Assembly: GCA_029168955.1 (NCBI GenBank)
Contig: JAPDOI010000900.1
Span: forward strand, 55,001-119,000
Length of the DNA: 64,000 nucleotides
Direction: 5' to 3'
DNA from: Aplectana chamaeleonis
Taxonomy: Eukaryota > Nematoda > Chromadorea > Rhabditida > Cosmocercidae
Below, in pieces: positions 55,333 to 64,000 of the stretch (positions are counted from its first letter, which is position 1; the number at the start of each line of letters is the position of its first letter). A model generated the notes under the pieces. It did no database searches. It was given only the letters and a program-made list of their open reading frames with translations, and was not told the origin of the DNA. A program made the position numbers and the translations under genes.

Positions 55333-56896
55333 CAAGGAAAGTATAAAAAGCGTAGGTCAGATCTGCGAAAACGAATAGTATGGTTAGTATCTCTTCTGGC
55401 TCAATAGTACAAATGCGCAGTATCCCGCCGCGAGCCGCATGCTCAAAAAAGTTATGAGCATTTTTTAAGCCTGGCGAAAAGGCAAAGGTACCCATCAGAC
55501 ATTTTTTTTGGAGTTTCAAAAAATATTCTCAGATTTGGCTCAAAAGTTGCATGTAGGGGTAATCTAGGATGGCGATTACGAATCTGGAGTCCACTTGTCG
55601 AAATTTTGAGGTTTACTGTAGGTTACGGTAGGTAACATGTCATTTAGGGGTCGAAACCCACCTTAGTATTTTGAAAATCGACAAACGGACATTAAAATCC
55701 GAATTCTCCACCCCGAATAACCCCCGTATACAAATTTTGAACAAAATCTGAGATTTTTACCAAACTACCGTATACTAGAGTGAGGATCGAATATTCGAGT
55801 TCGAATAAATACTCGAATTTTTCGAACGAATTTTTATTCGAACATTCGAATATTCGAAAAGTGTGAATATTCGAATATTATTCGAATTCGACTATTCGGA
55901 AAAGGTGAATATTCGAATATTATTTGAATTCGACTATTCGGAAAAAGGTGAATAATCGGACAATATTCAAATTCGATTAATCTCAGAGGTGAATATTCAA
56001 ACGTTATTCGAATTTGAATACCAGAGCTGATTTAACAAAAAATATGAAAATCAGCTCTAATGTATGAAGGAACCGACATGCCTTTCAAGACTGAATTCAT
56101 TTTCTTCACTACTCCATTGTTCCATTTTTCCGAACTGAAGAGCTAAAATTTTTCCCCACACCGTCTGATGAGGCTACTAGGGCGGTTCTAAGGCTCCGTC
56201 CATACGTGGCGAGAACGCCCGCTCTCGCTCTTATGCGCTCTTCAACGCTGATAGGCGCCCGTACAGGCAGAGAGACTCCGGCAAATGCTTCCTGCCTCGT
56301 GTTGATTCGATTGAAAACGCTTGACCTGGTGATTTTTCACTGGAATCGACTCATTTGCTGCTCATTTATCACGGTTTGGGATGCTCTTGGTCGGCGTATT
56401 AGACACGATGGCATTGATTTTGAGGTAGGTTTAGGTTTTTTGCTCGAGGGGTAAAGCAAATCGCTCAAAAGTGGCTGCATCTCTCCCGAATTAGGCGTGA
56501 GCGAGCGAGAGGAGGCGGAAACGCGCGGCAGCGGGCGTGAGCCCGCGAGAGCGAACGTTAGCGCTCTTCAGCGGCTGGCAAATCGTGTGTTAATTACGAC
56601 CATCGATTTTGCGTAATCGCACGCTCTCGCAACGTATGGACGCTGCCTAACAGGGGGAGCCACGTGGCAATCAAACTTGGCCACGTCCATTTTTTCATGC
56701 CGCCGAGCAATGATAACACCAACCATAGCTTCGTTAGGTGGAGCCATGCACTCCACCAACCTTCACCCCTGGGCAGGTGAAGTGGGGAACGTTCACCATT
56801 GGGAGAAGCGGTGACAACCAGTGAAACGCCCCGAAAAAATGAAAGTGACCCAATACTCATGCAAGTCATTTTCAAGATTGAGTGGGTGTCACTGCA

Positions 56897-57570
56897 GGTT
56901 TTTCGTCCATAACTTTTTTCTGCTCAAAGATAGACCTTTGGTGAAGCTTCTTTTTCAAAATCTCGGTGGAATTCTGCGTCAACTTGTGCTTCCAGTCCAG
57001 TTTGGAAAAGTATTTTCCCGATCCTTCAGCCTGATTCATTTTACGAAGCACCGGTTTTCCGCCTATAACTCTTTAACCTATGGAGATAGGGTTCTGGTGA
57101 GAGCAGTTTCTGAAATCTCTGTAAAATTCTGAGTCGAATGACATATCGGGTTCCTAACTTTGCTTGCTTCATAAGCCAGCCAGGTCGGTGGAGCCGTTGT
57201 TGGCTCCAGCAGAACTCTGCGTCTCTCATTCAAACCATGGAGGGGAGAGCACCCCATGGTGATAACTATGAAAATCGGTTTCAGCGACCTGGCTGACTTA
57301 TGAAGCAAGCAAAGTTAGGAACCCGATATGTCATTCGACTCAGAATTTTACGTATATTTCAAAAACGACGTACACCAAAACCCTATCTCCAAATGTTAAA
57401 AAGTTATAGGCGAAAAAACGGTGTTTCGTAAAATGAATTAGGCTGAAGGATCGAGAAAATACTTTTCCAAACTAGAAGCACAAGTTGACGCAGAATTCCA
57501 CCGAGATTTTGAAAAAAAAGCTTCACCAAAGGTCTATCTTTGAGCAGAAAAAAGTTATAGGCGAAAAACC
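56897..57570. repeat. inverted repeat, ~290-bp arms
   Basis: The left arm 56897-57186 mirrors the right arm 57285-57570 (for example CCTATCTCCA, CGGTGTTTCGTAAAATGAAT, TTTGAGCAGAAAAAAGTTAT). The ~100-bp loop has its own hairpin around CACCCCATGGTG. It lies inside the 55776-59739 element. Confidence 0.8.
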
Positions 57571-57900
57571 GGTGTTTCGTAAAACGAGTTAGGCTGAAGG
57601 ATCGAGAAAATATTTTTCCGAACTGGAAACGCTAATCGATGCAGAATTCTATGGGAATTTCGAAAACAACCTTCACGAAAGGGCTGTCTTCTAGGGTAAA
57701 AAAGTTATGAACGAAAAACTGATTGCTCTTAGTGAAATAAACGTTAACTCATAAATTGAGATCGGCTGAGAGATTGGGAACGTATTTTCTCAAATTGAAA
57801 ACATAATTTGACGCAAAATTTTATGAAGATTTTGGAAACAGCTCCGTTCAAAAATTCATCTTGAAGGGCGAAAATGTTACGGGCGAAGAACAGGTAGTTT
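57409..57900. repeat. diverged ~150-bp tandem repeat
   Basis: Units starting at AAGTTATAGGCGAAAAA near 57408, 57553, 57702 and a weak one near 57876 each continue with GGCTGAAGGATCGAGAAAAT, then GACGCAGAATT-like and TTCACxAAAGG-like words. The first unit is also part of the right arm of the inverted repeat. Confidence 0.65.
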
Positions 57901-59374
57901 TTCGAAAATCGCTTGAAGAAATTTTCCGACAGCTTTTGACTCCAAGACAGCTTAAAGGAAATTATTCATCACCTACGCAGATCATTTCATTAAGAATAGT
58001 GAATTGCTAAAGGAGGTCATCTAACGGAATAAAATGTTTCAAAAATAATGTTTAAAAATAAAATTACATTGAATGCAAGAAAACGAGGATTAAGAAATCG
58101 TCAAATTTCGAAGTTGCAAGTCTTTAGGGAACCTTCACCATTCCCTACTCAGGTATCCTAAACAACCTTTACCTCTCGAACCGTTGTCCACCCCAACGAA
58201 CCTGTGACACCAACCCGGGGTTTTCCTTCCCTTCCGAAATCGTTTCGGCGCGGGGAAATAGGGGTGGCCGAGTGGCTGCGATAACAACCTTTGGGGGTGC
58301 TAAGCACAGATTTGACATCCGTTTCCGGTGTTACGGAAGGTTGCGGCACAGTGCCGTGGTTTGTCGACGTTTAAGATTTGGCCGTGCTATCTCGCCAGTC
58401 GGGGCCACTTGTCCACTGCATATGGCTACACCAATTTCTCCGCGCCGCAACGCATCTGGCAGGGGAGGAAACCCTGGATTGATGTTATAATTGCGCGGCG
58501 GCACGGAAAAATGGGCGCGCCCTAATGGGATGGCAATTGGTACTCCCTCCCCCCCCCTTCTAGTGATTGCACCGATTTGGCCAAAACTTCGCCAAGAGGC
58601 TTTTTTGAGCTGTGGATTAAGAATCTCTTATCCTTTTCGCAGTTTTTGAAGGATTAATGGCTCAGACGAAAATGCGCTCCTAGCCCCGCTGAAAGCCGCC
58701 AGCGGGATAGTGGCCGTGGAGCGCGAAATCCGAACTTTTGTCGCCCACGGTAGTAGCTATCACGGGGGCGGTAGCGACTGTCGTGGGCGAGCAGCTGCTC
58801 CCTGCCCTGGTGATAAGCACCTCTGAGCTTTTTGTTTTCAAAAATATACACACGCACCGGTGCACGACGCGGCCGCACTCCAACACGCGACTCGGCCAGT
58901 GCACCGAGCACCAACTGGGGCCACCAGCGATTGAGCAGGGCCTTCAGCGTCCAGGCGGAGCCAAGTATCGCGAAATTGGGCAATTGAACAGAAGGCATTG
59001 CCTTCATCCGAGTCCTGGCTGAGGACCGCGTTGTATGCCTCCCTTGGAAACTAGCGTCTTGAGCGTCCAGCATCTTTTCGGGGGCACGCTTTGCCCGTGA
59101 TGGGCACGCTCTCGTGTCCGGAGGGCAAGCACTCGCCTATATCGTGTCTCCGGGAAAGTGGCAAGATCGGAGTGAGCGTCGAGCTCCTTTTTATCTGAGG
59201 TTTAGGGGTAGGTTCTCCAGGCAAAATTTCAGTCATATCAGAGACTTTAACAGTACAATTACCCTATACTTGCCGTGATCTTTCGAAGCACCGAAAGTGG
59301 ACCTCTTATTCATGTTCAGCTTGCGCGATATTGCTATGGTACTTAAATTATTCGTCACTCAAATTTCGAATATT

Positions 59375-59715
59375 CGTTCGTTCGAAACAAAAAATGAACG
59401 AATTTATTCGAAATTCGTTCGTTCGGAATGAAAAATGAACGAATTTATTCGAAATTCGTTCGTTCGAAATAAAAAATGAACGAATTTATTCGAAATTCGT
59501 TCGTTCGAAATTAAAAATTAACGAATTTATTCGAAATTCGTTCGTTCGAAATAAAAAATGAACGAATTTATTCGAAATTCGTTCGTTCGAAATAAAAAAT
59601 GAACGAATTTATTCGAAATTCGTTCGTTCGAAATAAAAAATGAACGAATTTATTCGAAATTCGTTCGTTCGTAATAAAAAATGAACGAATTTATTCGAAA
59701 TTCGTTCGTTCGGTC
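59375..59715. repeat. 41-bp tandem repeat, about eight units
   Basis: Period 41 bp. Each unit contains GAACGAATTT-ATTCG-AAATTCGTTC, a perfect 10-bp inverted repeat around a 5-nt loop, plus a GTTCGAAATAAAAAAT spacer. Units are nearly identical. Confidence 0.95.
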
Positions 59716-59870
59716 TCTCTTTAAAAAGTTGTCACTCTACCGTATACCCACCGTAATCTACCGTAATCTGCAAAAAATCGATAAACGGACTCCAGATTCG
59801 TGTTTAGCACTCCAAATAACCCTCCGAGAATGATTCTGAGACATATCTATCGTAGAAAACCGGAAATCTC

Positions 59871-61031
59871 TGAGAGCAATGCCAAATCCTTGACCTTTTC
59901 TGCGGAGCCCAACTTTCAGAAATTTCACAACTTTTCACAAGAGTTTCCCTTCAACTATATCGTCAATCTCTAAAAGTCGAGCTTTTTCGAAAACATAGTG
60001 GTAGAAATGAAGATGCAACCGCTCCGCTGCTAAGACTGCGAGATAATAGTTGCAACGCGGCTTCCTACAGATAAAATACGAGGCTTATACTTTTTGAATT
60101 TAAAAGTCGAAAAAATGAAGAAATGAGTTTTGAATTGACCCAATTGTACAGGGTTAGAGCACTATCCTAGACGGAGGGAGGGGCACCCACCATTCAAGAC
60201 AGAAGTGAAATGAATCACCGCTTGGTAAGGCTACCAGTTGAAGTATTTTCATGAAGTTTCTATAAAAACAATGATTGATAGCAGTATCAGGCATCTTTTA
60301 TCAGAATTTTTCATCATTTTTGTGAGTAAACCTTAATTGGCCCCACCCCGTCTAGGATAGATCCAGGGTCAGTCGCTTTAGCGAAACTTCACCGGTTCTT
60401 GCTGATGAGGCTCGTCTGCGCCGGCCCATATGTCTGATTCAAAGGCATGACTTGTATACGGTGTTCTGGACATTAAACTGAAGTCCTGCCCACGTCCCTT
60501 GATGTCCTGCACAATCCTACTGAGGTCCAGCACACATTGTTGACGTCCCGAACATCCCTATTGGGGTCCTGCACACGTTCCATGATGTCCTGCACACCCA
60601 TACTGCGACCCTGCACACGTTCCATGATGTTCTGCACACTCCTACTGAGGTCCTGCACACATTCCCTAACATCCTGCACACCCCTACTGGGGTCCTGTAT
60701 ACGCTCGATGACGTCCTGCACACCCCTACTGGGTCCTGCCCACGTCCCTTGATGTCCTGCACACTCCTACCGAGGTTCTGCACACTATCTACGACGTCCT
60801 GCACACCTTTATTGGGGTCAGGCACACGTTCCCTGACAACCTGCACACCCCTAAGGGGGTCCTGCGCACGTTCTATGATGTCCTGCACACCCATACTGCG
60901 CCCCTGCACACGTTCCATGATGTCCTGCACTCTCCTACTGAGGTCCTGCACACAATCTACGACGTCCTGCATAACCCTACTGGGATCCTGCACACGTTCC
61001 ATGATGTCCTGCACACTCCTAATGAGGTAAG
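59871..61031. mobile_element. 1.16-kb insertion carrying a minisatellite
   Basis: ATCTC flanks it on both sides (59866-59870 and 61032-61036). The CAAGG-family sequence before and after (CCGGAAATCTC / CGAAAGT-GCGTTTTTCCCTC) is contiguous in the copies at 5917 and 26074, so this is an insertion relative to them. No TIR recognised; the right half is the 42-bp array. Confidence 0.55.
60473..61027. repeat. 42-bp (21+21) minisatellite, about 13 units
   Basis: GTCCTGCACACxCCTACTGG alternates with GTCCTGCACACGTTCCATGA, each in a 21-bp half-unit. The period is a multiple of three, so both strands show long frames (60517-61014 minus, 60749-61030 plus) with 14-residue patterns. Unrelated in sequence to the 38270-40430 array despite the same period. 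Confidence 0.93.
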
Positions 61032-61460
61032 ATCTCGAAAGTAGCGTTTTTCCCTCGAAATTTTCACCCGGTTGGGAAGCTCCGAACGAAATTAGCCGAA
61101 AACATTGGAAAATCGACTAATTAACCACAGATTCGTGATCAGCGCCCCGAAAAACCAAGTCCAGAACGCTATTAGTCTGGACAAAGTACGGAAAATGTGC
61201 CTTCACCCAAACTTTGCTCAGGGAGGTAGTTTTTGACGCTGAACACATTTATGAGGTCCGTTTCCGGATTTTCCGAAGACTAACGCGCTTTTTGGAAGGT
61301 ACAAAAAGCACAAAAAATGAGCTTTTTGAGCTTGTAACTTCTTGGAATCTGCGGCTCGGGGCGGGATACTGCGCAGTTCTACTATTGAGCCACAAGAGAT
61401 ACTAACGACACTAGTCGTTTTGGCAGATCCGACCTACGCTTTGTATACTTCCCTTGTGAG

Positions 61461-61785
61461 ACCTGAACCGGAGAGATGCACCCACCTTTGACATCCAAAG
61501 CATTGGACGCTGGTTCTATTCCACGTAACATTCCTGCCGCATGTGGCACATGGATACTTCTTCTTCTGACCGGGTCCAGGATTCCTCTCCACGCCGGCCC
61601 TTTGTAAGAGAATCCGAAGGAGAGCAGCGGCCGGTCAGCATCTTTCCCATGACAAAAACCCTCTTTGTGGAGGGTATGACGTCGGTTTGCACCGAGGCGA
61701 TCTTCTTTCCTCCACACTGCCACGGCACAAACGTACGACATCTCAGGCCTTGTACTATAGCGGTGTTCAGCATCCATGTTGGACG
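61461..61785 (-). pseudogene. 5' part of the minus-strand CR1/Jockey-like element
   Basis: Frames 61773-61516 and 61777-61382 match the 5' region of the 16970 copy (FVPWQCGGKKI, TDVIPSTKRVFVMG, ESWTRS) and the beginning of the PHD segment (CMRQ/CHMRQECYVE equivalent). The frame breaks between the two ORFs. It continues, after the CAAGG element, at 55332. Confidence 0.75.
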
Positions 61786-62060
61786 GTGAAAGTGAGTATA
61801 CCGAGGAAATCGACTACGCTGGACTCAAATATCTTACTCTCGTGACACCTAGTTTTCAAAATTGCCCACTTTCGGCGGGACCACACTTGAGAATAGTGTG
61901 AGCCCGTGCAGTACAGCGGTCTTCGGCGTTTCTATGATGCCGTTAAAATATGTACACGGGGTAAATCGACCACGCTCGATTCGAGTATCGTATTCTCCTG
62001 ACTCATACCTTGCAAAAATGTGGTCTTCAAGTTTTGTATCTAGCCATTTACTAGTGTGTT
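61745..62060. repeat. fragment related to the 50955-51721 palindrome
   Basis: Shares TAGCGGTGTTCAGCATCC, TATCTTACTCTCGTGACACC and GGCGGGACCACAC words with one arm and flank of the palindrome at 50.9-51.7 kb. It fills the gap between the head-to-head retroelement copies. Confidence 0.6.
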
Positions 62061-62089
62061 TTTCTATACATTTTAAGTGACCGGTTTTC

Positions 62090-64000
62090 CGCGTCTCTCC
62101 TTCGGATTCTCCTGTTAAGGGCCGGAATGGAGAGGAATCCTGGACCCGCTCAGAAGTACCTATGCGCCACGTGCGGCAAGGATGTTACCAGGAGACATAC
62201 CAGCGTCCAGTGCTTCGGATGCCAAAGGTGGGTGCATCTCTCCTGTTCGGGTCTCAGCTCTGTGAGGCATCATAACTCTGCTTTTCGCTGTGTTTTATGC
62301 TCTTCACCTACCAACTCTGAATCCTCTTCCTCAAATCGCCCCCTTTCCATTGTACCTATCAATCTCAACGGCCTTCGTGCCAAACTTTCTGAGCTCTATC
62401 TCTTCGCACGTACTTACCATCCAGACGCGATCATGGTTCAAGAAACCAAACTCTCTCCATTACCTACCCGTCCTCATCCTAATATCCCGGCCTACACTGC
62501 CTTCCATGCTCCAAGGTCAGCTCTTGGCGGAGGAGTTTCAACCTTTAATTTATCTTCTCTCCCCTCCCACCTCATACCAAGCATCCCACGGATGGTACTC
62601 TCGAGTACCTTTCAATCCATCTCCCCCTTAACACTCCCCTTTCTCTGTTCAACATCTATATTCTCCCTAGCACCTCCATGCCCCTCCTCCTACAATCCCA
62701 TTCCTCTTCTCAAACAACTTAACGATTATTCCCTCTCATCATCAGTTGTTTTTGCGGGCGACTTTTCGCCCACACCTTCTGCTCGTCCCTTGGTTCTAAT
62801 GCTAGAGGAGAAGAAGTCGAAAAATTGGCTGAGTGCGACCTGGTCATCTTAAACTATGATCAGCCCACTCGTCTCCCTGCCAACGGCCGATCTTCTACTC
62901 CAGACATAACTCTAGTCTCTTCCAACCTTTCCAACGCTTGCTCATGGTCTACCTCAACAACATTGTCTAGTGATCATGTTCCCGTCTTTGTGCACATCGA
63001 TCTCTCAAATTCTCTTGCCCCATATTCTAGTGTTCGTTAACATTCTTATTTTAATTAAGGCCAAGCAGACTGGTGCCTGTTCAGTGAGGTTGCGCTACGC
63101 CTAGCGGCTAATTACCCGTGGAATGGCAATGTGCACCAGAAGGAGCATCACTTATCTGATGCAATTCGCAGGGCCATGAAGGCGGCTATCCCTGTTGGCC
63201 GAGTTAAGACGTTCTATCCAAACGTCACCAGAGAAATTCTTAAGAAAATCAGGACTAGAGATGCCAGAAGAGCAGTTGACCATCTAGACCCTGTCGTCGC
63301 TCAGCTGGATGGTGAGATCAGAAAAGATCTCGACCAGCACAAGAAAGAACAGTGGGAAAAATTCACAGAACAGTTGAATTTCAAGACGGACAGTGGACCT
63401 ACTTGGAAGGTTCTTCGGAAACTATCGGGAAAGAGCTCGCCAGCCACCATCTCCACTATTGAGTTCGGTAATAACGTTTTCAAGTCAGGAAAGGAAGCCG
63501 CCTACTCTCTCGGTAAAAGTTTTTTTAACCTTTCGCTAAGGTAGCTGAAAAGCTCATTGTCAAGGGTCTAGTGGAGCACAACGAGAAGCAGTTGCTTCAA
63601 CATGGGTTCAGGAGGCTACACTCCAAAACTACGGCTTTGCTAGAAATTATCAGCTATGCTATCGACGGGTTCAACTTTAACAAGCCATTGAGAACTGTAG
63701 CTGTTGCGTTGGATCTCACCAAGGCATTTGATACGGTTAACCTTGGAGTCCTGTCAAGCAACATATTGGAGTCGTCAATACCATCTTGGCAGAAGCGCTG
63801 GATATCGGCCTTTATTGAAGGTCGACGAGCAAGAGTCATGTTTCACAACCATGTCTCCAACAGTATTCCTATAGCAGCTCGAGTCCCTCAGGGCTGGGTT
63901 CTATCGCCAGCCCTCTTCAGTCTGTACCTCGATGATATGCCTGAGCCTCCACAGGACATCAAGGTCGCCGTGTATGCTGATGACATAACAAGCATGTGTC
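62090..64000 (+). mobile_element. CR1/Jockey-like retrotransposon, cut by the window end
   Basis: Colinear with 17106-21590 minus the hAT-like element. 62127-62852 encodes a PHD finger (CATCGKDVT, CFGCQRWVHLSCSG, CVLCSS) and the endonuclease (PINLNGLRAKLSELYLFA, IMVQETKLSPL, GGGVSTFNL) up to a short deletion/frameshift near 62820. The endonuclease end (LSSDHVPVFVHIDLS) is at 62825-63040 and the linker at 63131-63530. About 350 bp are deleted near 63527. RT motif A ALDLTKAFDTVN, motif B VPQGWVLSPALFSLYLDD and motif C VYADDI follow to the edge. PQGG reads PQGW. Confidence 0.85.

Larger units (their letters stand above)
55776..59739. mobile_element. hAT-like element, 3964 bp, 8-bp TSD, TTCGAA repeats
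   Basis: CCGTATAC is duplicated exactly at 55768-55775 and 59740-59747. Ends are TAGAGTGA and its mirror TCACTCTA; TAGAG fits the YARNG start of hAT termini. Left subterminal DNA is reiterated ATTCGAATATTCG (55780-56030) and right subterminal DNA is the 41-bp array. The interior holds a large inverted repeat and unassigned GC-rich parts (56200-56660, 58260-59240). No transposase recognised, though size leaves room for decayed coding. Confidence 0.75.
55333..61456. mobile_element. CAAGG-family foldback element, expanded by nested insertions
   Basis: CAAGGAAAGTATAAAAAGCG at the left mirrors CGCTTTGTATACTTCCCTTG at the right. TGA is duplicated at 55330-55332 and 61457-61459, and the retroelement PHD region is continuous across it. 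Own sequence occupies 55333-55775, 59740-59870 and 61032-61456. The rest is a hAT-like element and a 1.16-kb minisatellite-bearing insertion. No transposase gene. Confidence 0.8.
51722..61785 (-). mobile_element. CR1/Jockey-like retrotransposon holding nested insertions
   Basis: The 3' tail (reverse complement CTGCAAAGAAGAAGAAGAAG) is at 51722-51741 and the 5' region at 61461-61785. Colinear retroelement sequence occupies 51722-53082, 53542-55332 and 61457-61785. The gaps are a MITE (53083-53541) and a CAAGG-family element (55333-61456). Net retroelement length is about 3.5 kb. It lies head-to-head with the plus-strand copy that starts near 62090. Confidence 0.8.

Noticed and set aside
56206..56454. 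Plus-strand exon ending at a GTAGGT donor
   Set aside because: It sits inside the 55776-59739 element, has no partner exon, and the GC-rich CGCTCTCGC words look repetitive.
60473..61030. ORFs of 82-165 codons on both strands
   Set aside because: Product of a 42-bp minisatellite whose period is a multiple of three.

Overview
This window is nuclear DNA of a multicellular animal, most likely a nematode, and the retroelement types suggest a strongylid or hookworm-like species. The evidence is short introns (several of 47-54 bases), TTTTCAG or TTTTTAG-type 3' splice sites, no polycistronic bacterial gene layout, and a dense load of non-LTR retrotransposons and DNA transposons. The species call is inference. 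Most of the 64 kb is transposon-derived.

Region 1-5.4 kb is the least repetitive. Reading the minus strand with splice sites gives two consecutive gene models: exons at 5345-4015 (with a poly(A) signal at 3970-3965) and exons at 3467-2687, perhaps continuing to 1611. Splice phases agree at every junction. An intron-sized gap below them holds a 653-bp TIR element. Other host-gene exons, all on the minus strand, sit at 29612-29688, 31748-31940, 32882-32952, 47890-48739 (four exons, possibly PH-like) and 49073-49167.

Region 5.7-9.2 kb is one reverse-transcriptase (RT) tail cut into four pieces by three DNA elements. 9.95-12.8 kb is a decayed RTE-type retrotransposon. 12.9-15 kb holds two copies of a TIR element. 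17.0-22.7 kb is a CR1/Jockey-like element (PHD finger, AP-endonuclease, RT, C-terminal zinc knuckle) split by a hAT-like element with an exact 8-bp target-site duplication (TSD). 22.9-25.2 kb is a Tc1-like foldback element inserted in the first TA of another element with an 8-bp TSD. 26-29 kb is a foldback element (the CAAGG family) carrying a 5'-truncated non-LTR insertion with a 12-bp TSD. 30-37 kb holds further retroelement remnants, one cut by a MULE-like element with a 10-bp TSD.

38.1-40.9 kb is a 42-bp minisatellite with a perfect 16-bp palindrome in most units and an ~834-bp higher-order duplication, followed by three 145-bp repeats. 42-44 kb is a hAT-like element with an exact 8-bp TSD. 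44.5-46.4 kb is another TIR element. 50.9-51.7 kb is a large palindrome. 51.7-61.8 kb is a deeply nested structure: a minus-strand non-LTR element holding a MITE and a CAAGG element, which itself holds a hAT-like element and a minisatellite-bearing insertion. A plus-strand copy of the same retroelement runs off the window end.

No complete autonomous transposase was recognised, and every retroelement copy is broken. The functional content is the few minus-strand exons. The rest records repeated insertion, for which TSDs allow the order of events to be read.
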